Below, one piece after another: positions 49,645-57,274 of a stretch of DNA of 64,000 bases. Made by a program: the position numbers and the translations under genes. This DNA comes from Neobacillus pocheonensis (lineage in GTDB: Bacteria > Bacillota > Bacilli > Bacillales > Cytobacillaceae). The first letter of the stretch is position 1. Every line of letters starts with the position of its first letter. The stretch is taken from contig JAMQCR010000001.1 in NCBI GenBank assembly GCA_023702235.1, positions 3,658,001 to 3,722,000 of the forward strand, read 5' to 3'. Under the pieces are notes generated by a model that did no database searches, had not been told where the DNA came from, and saw only the letters and a list, made by a program, of their open reading frames with translations.

Positions 49645-49725
49645 GTATAAAAACCTCATTTACTTATGGTACGGTTCACGGCTATTGATGCTAAATTAAT
49701 TCTTAACTATCTACCTCGAGGGTTG
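49645..49725. repeat. Dispersed repeat R2, copy 4
   Basis: AAAAACCTCATTTACTTATG then GTACGGTTCACGGCTATTG and TGCTAAATTAATTCTTAAC. It aligns with copy 1 (19970) over ~65 bp. Confidence 0.55.
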
Positions 49726-49734
49726 CACAAAAGT

Positions 49735-49785
49735 TAAAAAAACACTCTTCAACTAACCTGCTTACGATAGTTGAATAATCTCTCC
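49735..49785. repeat. Dispersed repeat R1, first-arm copy
   Basis: CTCTTCAACTAACCTGC then TTACGATAGTTGAATAATC; the palindromic arm without the rest. Confidence 0.45.
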
Positions 49786-49850
49786 CGTTTCAATTTCGAG
49801 AATCAAGTCAATAATTCCTCTAAAAAAGAATTTTTAGGGAGAGATGTATT

Positions 49851-50690
49851 TTGTTATTATCAATGGCATGGGAAACGTATGAATCTGATAAACGAATTGA
49901 AGGATTCTCACAACAAACATTAAAAGCATATAAACTTCAAGCTAAATTACTTATCCGATATTTCAAGGACATTAAACTTGATACCATAACCACTGTCCAA
50001 CTAAAAGAATACTTATCAAAGTCGAGCGAAACCTTAAAACTCTCAAGTTTAGCTCACCGAATACGGTTCATGAAATCATTATTTCGTTGGTCACATGAGG
50101 AAGGGCATATTACTAAAAATCCCGCAGCCAAAATAAAAGAGCCCAAAACAGGAAAACGAATCCCAAAATATCTCACTGAGTTAGAGATCGAACATCTACG
50201 GGAAGCGTGCACCACTTCAATGGAAAAGGCTTTGTTTGAATTCATGTTTTCCACTGGATGCCGTATCGGTGAAATCGTTTTGTTAGAAAAAAGTCGAATC
50301 AATTGGTCAAATCGTTCCGCCATTGTAAGGGGAAAAGGAGATAAAGAAAGAGAGGTTTATTTTAATATCCGCTGTGAAATCTGGCTTAAGCGATATCTAG
50401 AACAACGTATCGATTCTGATCCTGCCATTTTTGTTACCGAAAGGTCTCCTCATACCATGAGCATTGCCCAAATGAGATACATCAACAAGCGGATTTCAAA
50501 TCGAGCACAGATCAATAAAACGATTCATCCACACCAGCTAAGGCACAGTTATGCTACTCACTTGTTGAACAACGGTGCTCCACTTGAAGTGATCCAAAGT
50601 TTACTGGGTCATGAGAAAAGCGAGACTACAAGGATATATGCACAGTTGAGTGGTAGTTTAAGGCAAGAACTTTATAGAAAGTATTTTTAA
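49851..50690 (+). CDS. Tyrosine recombinase (XerC/D-like)
   Basis: 279 aa, TTG start with AGGGAGAG 8 nt upstream (an alternative ATG at 49863). N-terminal SAM-like domain (GFSQQTLKAYKLQAKLLIRY). Catalytic residues: STGCRIGEIVLL (Arg), GKGDKEREV (Lys), HPHQLRHSYATHLL (His, Arg), LLGHEKSETTRIYAQLSGSL (His, Tyr). Stands alone, without excisionase or phage genes nearby. Could be a genomic-island integrase or a solo recombinase. Confidence 0.92.
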   Translation: MLLSMAWETYESDKRIEGFSQQTLKAYKLQAKLLIRYFKDIKLDTITTVQLKEYLSKSSETLKLSSLAHRIRFMKSLFRWSHEEGHITKNPAAKIKEPKTGKRIPKYLTELEIEHLREACTTSMEKALFEFMFSTGCRIGEIVLLEKSRINWSNRSAIVRGKGDKEREVYFNIRCEIWLKRYLEQRIDSDPAIFVTERSPHTMSIAQMRYINKRISNRAQINKTIHPHQLRHSYATHLLNNGAPLEVIQSLLGHEKSETTRIYAQLSGSLRQELYRKYF

Positions 50691-50699
50691 AAGAAGAGA

Positions 50700-50790
50700 A
50701 AAAAATGCAACGCTCAAAACAAGCGTTGCTTCTTTAATTCTTGCACCCGTTACTTTAAGTACAATCCTTCACAATCTTGCTTTCAGAAAT
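50700..50790. repeat. Dispersed repeat R1, copy
   Basis: Hairpin GCAACGCTC-AAAACAA-GCGTTGC then TTCTTGCACCCGTTACTTTA and AGTACAATCCTTCACAATC. The hairpin may also terminate the recombinase gene. Confidence 0.6.
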
Positions 50791-50851
50791 TAAAAGGGTT
50801 TATTCTACAACCCCGTTTTTATGTAAGCCCGCTGAATTGATTTATAAAAAC

Positions 50852-51703
50852 TTAAACCAGCCAATGTTCAGGAATGCTTAGTGAAGGTGGCAATTTAGTA
50901 TGAATATCGCCATTAGCCGAATTTACTTGTACTTGAGTGAGAAAAATACTTCCTTTTAGATTAGCACCTCTTAAATCAGCGTCTCTCAAGTCAGCACCAA
51001 TAAGGTCTGTTTCTCTTAAGTCTGCTTCTCGAAGGTCAGAAGCAATAAGTAGAGCTCCTCTCAAATTGACTCCTCTAAGGTTTGCACCTCTTAAATTCGC
51101 ACCGATTAGGTCACGACCCCTAATCATTTTTCTCATACTTTTATGATATTTGTTATTCTTTACTTTTGTTCGGACTAGTTCACTGGTTTTTTTTAGTAAA
51201 TCACTAACCTTGTCCCGATGGCTTGGTACATAAAGGGCTAAGATAGATTTTGGGCTTAAATAAGTGAGATGTTCGGTTTCTTGCACTGCCTGCTCTAAAT
51301 CCATATAGATAGGTCGAGCATCTTCTAAACTAAGAGCCTCATTTAAGTAATAAAGCATTTCGTGAAGTTGTTGCATAATAGGGAATACAGCAAACATTTC
51401 CTTGGCTGTTACTGAACTTTTTCGCCAATCATTTCCATTGTATGTCACTTGAGAAACCTTTTGACCTGCCCCAAAGCGCTCATATACGGTACATCCTCGA
51501 AAGCCATTCATTCTTAGGTTTTTATGAATTCCACAACGATAATCTGTCTGTAAGTTTCTACAAGGAGTCCCTTCTCCTTTATCAAAAGCAAAATCTGAAG
51601 AGGCAGCAAATGATAAGGCTACACAACATAAACCAAAACAATTTTCGCAGTCAGCACTCAAATATTTTTTACTATTGCTATTATTCATTAATTGATGAGG
51701 CAA
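50852..51703 (-). CDS. Pentapeptide-repeat protein with N-terminal Cys cluster (YybG-like)
   Basis: 283 aa. N-terminus has CENCFGLCCVALSF and further Cys (CRNLQ, RCGIHK, GCTVYE), eight or so in all, suggesting a metal site. Residues ~195-255 are pentapeptide repeats, A(D/N)LRG type (LIGANLRGANLRGVNLRGAL, then SDLREADLRETDLIGADLRD), predicted to fold as a right-handed beta helix. Similar layout to B. subtilis YybG. Function unknown. Confidence 0.85.
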   Translation of the reverse strand: MPHQLMNNSNSKKYLSADCENCFGLCCVALSFAASSDFAFDKGEGTPCRNLQTDYRCGIHKNLRMNGFRGCTVYERFGAGQKVSQVTYNGNDWRKSSVTAKEMFAVFPIMQQLHEMLYYLNEALSLEDARPIYMDLEQAVQETEHLTYLSPKSILALYVPSHRDKVSDLLKKTSELVRTKVKNNKYHKSMRKMIRGRDLIGANLRGANLRGVNLRGALLIASDLREADLRETDLIGADLRDADLRGANLKGSIFLTQVQVNSANGDIHTKLPPSLSIPEHWLV

Positions 51704-51784
51704 TACTTACACACCCTTTTTTTCTTATCCTTTTGATTCAAATGGTTATTACTATTCTAGGGTTGATGGAAGAAATCCTTCTTA

Positions 51785-51890
51785 AAGTAAACTGCCACGT
51801 TAGTTGAGTAACGACAATGAAAAAGGACTGCCGAAACAGCCCATTTGTTGTGAAACTAAAGCACCCGATTGTTAAATAAGTTTTTTCTAT
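51785..51890. repeat. Dispersed repeat R1, copy
   Basis: TAAACTGCCACGTTAGTTGA, then a GGACTGCCG...CAGCCC hairpin, then GAAACTAAAGCACCCGATTG. Module order as in the 926 copy. Confidence 0.6.
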
Positions 51891-51920
51891 TTTGATGTTA
51901 TAAAGTGGGTTATTATTTTT

Positions 51921-52661
51921 TTAAGAATTGTTCTTAATCATTTCTTCTACATAAGTTTGTAAATTAGTATATGGGGAGCTTCCTTCTAAGAATTGAAATA
52001 CTACAGACAAGGGTGAAATTACAATTTCCCTCTTTTCAGAATAAAGAACACTTTGTTTTTTTCTACTCTCTAACCCTTCAACATTGTCAGAATATTGTTT
52101 TACTGAATCCATCTCGTACCAGTTAAAGTCCTGGTTTATTTTACGTTTAATTACTTCCCCAATATATGCACCAATTCGACGCACGAAATTATCCTTGTGC
52201 TCCTTAAAAAGATTAGTATTTATTAACCTTTTTGAGTACATATCAATAAATCGTATGCTTTCAATAGTGAAATCTAAATTTTTTTTCGAAAGGTTCTCTT
52301 TATCCCAAGGATCATCTGAGACATCCTGATACATTAATTTTGCTATACCTTTTAAATTATCTTTTCTTAATGAGGGATTTCTGCTAAATATCAATGGAGC
52401 AAAGTTTACATAGATAGAACTCATAAAGGCACCTATAATGATACTTATATAGTTCAATTTACCATATTTTTCATTCAAGGTATCTTTCTCTAACTCTAAG
52501 GTGAATGTAAAGAGAACGATTATTAAAATTAAAACAGTTCTGGTAAATTTAAATTTTCGAGGCTTACCAAATAATTTGTTATGAAAATTGGTTTTTTTTA
52601 TGACCCAATCAAAGATGCCATAAAAAATAGCAAAGATTATAATAAACACAAGAAATTTCAT
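51921..52661 (-). CDS. Hypothetical membrane protein, 246 aa
   Basis: Not recognised. Three hydrophobic segments near the N-terminus (residues ~1-20, 42-57, 70-92) and a soluble C-terminal domain with KNLDFTIESIRFIDMYSKRL, RRIGAYIGEVIKRKINQDFN and VISPLSVVFQFLEGS. The GAYIGEV...W pattern occurs in several uncharacterised bacterial domains that follow a similar helix. Site: GGCATGG before ATG 52661 is weak. No operon partner. Confidence 0.65.
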   Translation of the reverse strand: MKFLVFIIIFAIFYGIFDWVIKKTNFHNKLFGKPRKFKFTRTVLILIIVLFTFTLELEKDTLNEKYGKLNYISIIIGAFMSSIYVNFAPLIFSRNPSLRKDNLKGIAKLMYQDVSDDPWDKENLSKKNLDFTIESIRFIDMYSKRLINTNLFKEHKDNFVRRIGAYIGEVIKRKINQDFNWYEMDSVKQYSDNVEGLESRKKQSVLYSEKREIVISPLSVVFQFLEGSSPYTNLQTYVEEMIKNNS

Positions 52662-52776
52662 TTTTCCATGCCTCTTCTCAAGCTAACTTTTTCTTTGTTA
52701 TGAACAAGTGTATTCTACTATATCCATCATTTTTTGAATACGGAAATTTAATCCTTAATTTCATACTCCTTGTTCA

Positions 52777-54133
52777 ATTAGTCGAGTAGAAGAGAACCTC
52801 TCTACCTTGCGGTAGATTGTGTTTTTCCCCCCTCCAGAACCGTGCTTGCGCTATTTACGCACACGGCTCCTCCTAGTTATCATTCACAAAATGTAGCAAA
52901 TCTCTTTTCTTAAGTCATATATATTAACCTTGATTCTTGGTGAAGGTAGTGGATATTTATCAAGAAAGAGCCTGAATTTATCCCATGTAAATGATTTTCT
53001 TTGACTTCTTCTATTGAGCCATTTAAACAGTAAGTATTGAATTTTGTCTTTAAAGTTGTTAACACTTTGGGTATTATCTGTGATGCAGTAATAGTTGTAA
53101 TAACCTATTAGTGAGCGTTTAAATCTATCCATAATCGTATGAATATCTTTATTTCTATTATTCTTTAACCATTCTTTAGTTTCCTTAAGTTTGCCTTGGA
53201 CTTTCTTCCTACTCGATTTCCTCTTTACTCGGAAGTTTCCTTGCTTACTCTTCCCGCAATAGTGTGTAAAGCCTAAGAAATCGAAGGTTGCTGGTTTACC
53301 ATCTCCCTTTTGATTTGCGTTTTTCTCCGCAAACCTCCCGAAGGGAATAATTTTGGTTTTATCCTCAGCTATTTCTAAGTTAAACTTCTTTAATCTCAAC
53401 TTTAATGATTGAAAGAATACCAGAGCTTCGCTCTTATATTGAAAACAACAAACAAAATCATCTGCATATCTTACTATGTATGCTTGTCCCTTGCACTGTT
53501 TCCTAACCCTTTTCTCAAACCATAGGTCAAGGACATAGTGGAGGTAAACATTGGCTAGTACAGGAGATATAACTCCACCTTGCGGTGTTCCATTATCTGT
53601 CCTGTATTTCTTACCTTCCTCCATGTATCCACCTTTAAGAAACCTACCCATTATTCTTAATAAGTTAGGGTCAGCAATTCGAAGTTTTAAGAACTCAATC
53701 ATCCATTTGTGGTCAACGTTGTCGAAGAATCCGCGAATATCTACATCTACTACATAATTTACTGATTTCTTTTCGATATAATAATTCAATATCTTCAAAG
53801 CATCATGGCAGTTACGGTTTGGACGAAATCCAAAAGAGCAATCTAGAAAATCATTTTCATAAATGGTATTTAGTATTTTCGTAATGCCTTTCTGTACAAT
53901 CTTATCTTCATGTTCCGGTATCCCTAGTGGTCTTTTCTTGTTGGAGTTAAGCTTTGGGATATACATTCTCCTTACTGGAACAGGACGATAGCTTTTGCTT
54001 TTAAGCCTACTTACTAAGTCCATTATTTTATCATCAAGATTTTCACTGTATTGTTCTTTGGTTGTTCCATTAACCCCTGTTGCCTTCTTATTTGGAAGTT
54101 CGAAATGACATTGAACTAGTGATTGCTCATTTA
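52777..54133 (-). mobile_element. Group II intron C, 3' two thirds
   Basis: Domain V at 52869-52837 (GAGCCGTGTGCG...CGCAAGCACGGTTC), domain VI and 3' end CTACTCGACTAAT at 52777, as in intron A. The 5' ribozyme and the first codons of the RT are missing because the element is cut at the Tn3 end (54134). Confidence 0.8.
52884..54133 (-). pseudogene. ltrA: Group II intron RT/maturase, N-terminus removed by Tn3 end
   Basis: ~416 residues, nearly identical in layout to the intact RT at 12730-14058: EQSLVQCHFELPNKKATGVN, YIPKLNSNKKRPLGIPEHED, FLDCSFGFRPNRNCHDALKI, YADD (YIVRYADDFVCCF), LIGYYNYYCITDN. Homology begins at about residue 27 of the relative, precisely at the transposon tip. The rest is uninterrupted. 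Confidence 0.9.
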
Positions 54134-54226
54134 GGGGTCCCACCAACAAAATGCGGAAAACATACGCTAAGCAAATTTCGACATGAAAAAGCCGATTTTC
54201 CCTACGCTAAGGAATCGGCTTTTTGA
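54134..54226. repeat. Transposon left end: 38-bp IR plus subterminal hairpin
   Basis: IR at 54134-54171. Next, AAAAAGCCGATT and AATCGGCTTTTT pair around TTCCCTACGCTAAGG (54187-54225). The loop repeats the IR core ACGCTAAG in the same orientation. Confidence 0.85.
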
Positions 54227-54521
54227 TTTGTCTTGCTCTACAATCGAGCCCGATTATGGAAGATCTTATTGAAGATATCCTTGCATACCTCAAAAAAATG
54301 AGAAACAGGAGGATAAATGAATTTTTAATCTTTCGAATGCTAATAATATCAATAGCCGAGGTTCTTACCTCTGGTGCAACTTATAGGGTTTGGGGCATTG
54401 ACGTTTAAGGGTCGTCAATGCCTTTTTTAGTTTTGTAAGGGTTTTGAGTCCATTTTGTTTACATTTTTTAGGACGATTAGTACATAGTAAATTTATCACA
54501 AAAATATGGAGGTAAATTTCC
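54227..54521. other. Transposon leader with R3 copy and hairpin
   Basis: ATCGAGCCCGATTATGGAAG (from about 54243) resembles repeat R3. A 61-codon open frame at 54223-54408 lacks a ribosome binding site. GGCATTGACG...CGTCAATGCC followed by TTTTTTAG (54392-54430) is a terminator-type hairpin. Confidence 0.5.
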
Positions 54522-55532
54522 TTGGCTCTAACAAATCCTTTAAGTGCATCAGAGGTGGGAACACTTTGGCTTACCTATCAAGAAAAAACCCTTATTATGA
54601 GAATGGTGGAATACTTTATTGAAAAATCCAATGAACAGGAAGCTAAGAATCTTTTGGGTGGCTTATGGCAGGAACTACATTATTATGTAATGCAATTGGA
54701 ACAGCTATTTAAAGAACAAGGGATTGTAAAACCTGTCGGAATGACAAGTGCTGATGTGAATTTAGAAGCACCTCCGTTATACGACAATGGTTTTGACATT
54801 ATGTTTCTTCGAATTTTAAAAGAAGTGAGCATGGGTATGTACACCATGAATATGAATATGGCTTATAACGATCAAGTGATGACGATTTATGAGGGGCTTA
54901 CGTCGGTTTCCCAAAAGATTTATAAATTATCGACCCTTTATCTGCTTGAAAAAGGGATTCTTTCTCTTCCACCAAAAGTGACCATGCCAAAAACTGTCGA
55001 ATTTATTAAAGGCAAAAAATACCAGAGTGGGCTTAATCCGTTTGCTGATAAAAGGGCTTTGAATGATCTTGAATTGGGTATTCTTCATCACGCAATAGAG
55101 TCAAATAATGTTGGCTTGCTGCTAATTACTGGCTTTGCCCAATGTGCTAAGACCCCAGAGGTTAAAGCATATTTTGTAAAAGGGATGGAGCTTTGTAAGA
55201 AACAAATTAAAACGTTCGAGGAAATTCTATTAGACAGCAATGTTCATTTTTCTGCTACTTCTGGAAGTACGGTAACGACTTCAACGGTTCCCCCTTTTTC
55301 TGAAAAACTCATGATGCATTGTATTTATCTTCTCAATGGATTCAGCATTGTGGGAAATAGTTTTGGGACGTTTTTTACCTTTAGAAATGATATAAGTATG
55401 AAAAATGCATTAATCGCCAAAGATATATTTTTCTACGGACAAGAGGGAATGGAAATTAAGATTAAACATGGTTGGTTTGAAGAACCTCCACAAATGGAGG
55501 ATCGAGCTGGGATCATTAAAAATAATCAATAA
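54522..55532 (+). CDS. DUF3231-family protein, 336 aa (transposon passenger)
   Basis: TTG start with GGAGG about 9 nt upstream. Two similar ~165-aa all-helical halves: first LSASEVGTLWLTYQEKTLIM and FFIEKSNEQEAK-like helices; second PFADKRALNDLELGILHHAI then FAQCAKTPEVKAYFVKGMEL. The repeat of the E-G-LW/LG-L--HA theme fits DUF3231, a family common in Bacillus and associated with spores and with mobile spoVA-type elements. Molecular function unknown. First passenger gene of the transposon. Confidence 0.8.
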   Translation: MALTNPLSASEVGTLWLTYQEKTLIMRMVEYFIEKSNEQEAKNLLGGLWQELHYYVMQLEQLFKEQGIVKPVGMTSADVNLEAPPLYDNGFDIMFLRILKEVSMGMYTMNMNMAYNDQVMTIYEGLTSVSQKIYKLSTLYLLEKGILSLPPKVTMPKTVEFIKGKKYQSGLNPFADKRALNDLELGILHHAIESNNVGLLLITGFAQCAKTPEVKAYFVKGMELCKKQIKTFEEILLDSNVHFSATSGSTVTTSTVPPFSEKLMMHCIYLLNGFSIVGNSFGTFFTFRNDISMKNALIAKDIFFYGQEGMEIKIKHGWFEEPPQMEDRAGIIKNNQ

Positions 55533-55603
55533 ATTTTATTTTCAAGCGAATAATAATACTGGTGTTGTTTATAACACTAATCTTCAATGTGGGGGGATAT
55601 ACT

Positions 55604-55756
55604 TTGAAAAAACTTATTCGCTTATTTTCAGCTTTAATTTCTTTATTAATTAAGGCAGCATTCTTAATGGATAACCTCAACCATAGGTTAAATTCTTTAA
55701 TCGACTCTTTATTAGTAAGAATGTCTTCAATATTAAGAATGCCAACTGTCGCATAA
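55604..55756 (+). CDS. Short amphipathic/hydrophobic peptide, 50 aa (passenger)
   Basis: TTG at 55604 follows GGGGGG by 7 nt. Reads MKKLIRLFSALISLLIKAAF, LMDNLNHRLNSLIDSLLVRM, SSILRMPTVA. Leu/Ile-rich with regular Lys, Arg and Asp, so it could be a membrane-surface helix. Not recognised. It lies 71 bp downstream of the DUF3231 gene and may share its mRNA. Confidence 0.55.
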   Translation: MKKLIRLFSALISLLIKAAFLMDNLNHRLNSLIDSLLVRMSSILRMPTVA

Positions 55757-55794
55757 GCATGAGTGTTCCATAGGTATTTTCTAATTCCACATTG

Positions 55795-55838
55795 CTATAA
55801 AAAAGGGTAAGCGCAGTGATGTTGCTTGCCTTTTTTAT
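55795..55838 (+). terminator. Terminator in transposon passenger region
   Basis: AAAAAAGGGTAAGC and GCTTGCCTTTTTT pair around a 14-nt loop. Confidence 0.7.
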
Positions 55839-55922
55839 AGTGCAAAATTGAACATGCTAAATTTAGGAACCTTTTCAATCAAACTGTTATTAATAAACCA
55901 TAAAATTGGAGGCAAAATAATC

Positions 55923-56081
55923 ATGTTACCCCCCTTTTTCTTAATGCCCAATAATGTATTAGTTGCTTTGTATAAAAACGCTCTAGAACAAACTGATCAG
56001 GAGTGGAAAGAAATAATATTTAATGAAATCAAAAAAAGAAATTTGAGAATCGATAAACCTTGTCTTAAACGAATAAAGTAG
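55923..56081 (+). CDS. Sda-like small protein, 52 aa (passenger)
   Basis: ATG 55923 with TTGGAGG 11 nt upstream. Residues ~6-41 (MPNNVLVALYKNALEQTDQE, WKEIIFNEIKKRNL) follow the pattern of Sda, the small inhibitor of the sporulation kinase KinA: an L-S-DELL--Y-KA helix, then D-(F/W)I-LI-NEIK-RSL. Spacing matches with a one-residue gap. The tail is more basic than in Sda. Assignment from pattern only. If correct, the transposon carries a sporulation brake. Confidence 0.5.
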   Translation: MLPPFFLMPNNVLVALYKNALEQTDQEWKEIIFNEIKKRNLRIDKPCLKRIK

Positions 56082-56119
56082 AAAATTACTTCACATAAAA
56101 ACATTTATTTTTCTCAGTG

Positions 56120-56190
56120 TTCTTCGACTAAACTCCATTTAGTTGAAGAAACAAACAGCCGGCTATGGCAGCACAGCCGTTTAAGTAATG
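56120..56190. repeat. Dispersed repeat R1, partial copy
   Basis: TCTTCGACTAAACTCCATTT then AGTTGAAGAAAC (palindromic first arm), followed by CAGCCGGCTATGGCAGCACA hairpin region and CGTTTAAG. Confidence 0.5.
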
Positions 56191-56251
56191 TGTGCGTTAA
56201 TTTTATCTATTTCATTTTACGGATTGGTACATCAAAAAGGGGGTCACCGTA

Positions 56252-56400
56252 TCAAAACGGGAAAAACATCGTTAAACATTCCTCTGGTGTTTCCCCTTGT
56301 TCTAATCTCCCACCAGGCAATTCCCTTTCATTTCGTTCATTTTTCAGTAAGATTACATGGTCATTGTTGAAGATGATTCCTTTAACCGAGATTGGAAGTT
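56252..56400 (-). pseudogene. NUDIX hydrolase scrap
   Basis: The minus strand reads LPISVKGIIFNNDHVILLKN, ERNERELPGGRLEQGETPEE, CLTMFFPF-stop. The GG-LE-GET-EE core of the Nudix box is present but REL-EE (the second half) is lost, so it is catalytically dead. Confidence 0.7.
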
Positions 56401-56559
56401 TTCAACTCAGCTCGTCACCCCCTACGAATTAAATGTTCATGGGTTAAGTATATCAAAGCAAATTAATTTATTTTACTGCCCTTTTAACATAATAACTTTA
56501 ATCTCAAAAATGAAAGCATGTTCAGTTACTCATCAATTTCTGAACACATAAAAATTTAA

Positions 56560-56690
56560 ATAGTTTTCTAGCTTTCTATATGCTATAAGTGTTCATAAAC
56601 TCTGTAAATAAATCTATGTTCAGATATTACCCATAACATTAAGTTATGTTACGATAAAACGGAAAAATTAAAAATCAAGGGGAGAAATAA
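56560..56690. promoter_or_regulatory. Probable res site / tnpR promoter
   Basis: AT-rich region immediately before tnpR with dyads such as CATAACATTAAGTTATG and TGTTCATAAACTC / ATCTATGTTCAGATATTA. Resolvase sites normally occupy this position. Sub-site limits are not assigned. Confidence 0.45.
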
Positions 56691-57242
56691 ATGAAGGTAG
56701 GATATGCGCGTGTTTCAACAGGTGTTCAAAATCTAGATTTACAATTGGATGCTCTCAAGGAAGATGGTTGCGAAGAAATATTTACAGATAAAATTAGTGG
56801 AGCCAAAGATAAAAGACAAGGATTGGAAGAAGCTCTTCGATTTGTACGTTCTGGTGACACGATTGTAGTTTGGCGCTTAGATCGATTAGGAAGGAATATG
56901 CAGCATTTAATTAAGATTGTGAATGACCTGAATGATCGAGGCATTAGCTTTCATAGCTTACAGGAAAACATCACTATGGACAAAGCCAGTGCAACCGGAC
57001 AACTTATGTTTCATCTTTTTGCAGCCTTTGCCGAATTTGAGCGTAATCTTATTCAGGAGCGCTCAGCAGCTGGTCGTGCTGCAGCAAGAGCCAGAGGACG
57101 ACTAGGAGGAAGACCGGAGAAGTTAGATAAGAAAGAATTAGAAATGTTAAAGACATTGGTGGCAAATGGGACTCCTATTACGGATATTGCTCAAAGGTGG
57201 GGTGTTTCCCGAACAACTGTTTATCGATATCTTGAAAAGTAA
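56691..57242 (+). CDS. tnpR: Tn3-family serine resolvase
   Basis: 183 aa. Catalytic YARVSTGVQNLDLQLDAL (Ser near residue 9), DKISGAKDKRQGLEEAL, VVWRLDRLGRNMQHLI (Arg cluster), ASATGQLMFHLFAAFAEFER and a C-terminal HTH GTPITDIAQRWGVSRTTVYR. Resolves cointegrates at res. GGGGAGA precedes ATG. It lies 32 bp ahead of tnpA in the same direction. Confidence 0.96.
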   Translation: MKVGYARVSTGVQNLDLQLDALKEDGCEEIFTDKISGAKDKRQGLEEALRFVRSGDTIVVWRLDRLGRNMQHLIKIVNDLNDRGISFHSLQENITMDKASATGQLMFHLFAAFAEFERNLIQERSAAGRAAARARGRLGGRPEKLDKKELEMLKTLVANGTPITDIAQRWGVSRTTVYRYLEK

Positions 57243-57274
57243 TAAGTCTTTGTTAACGAAGGGACAGGGAGGAA

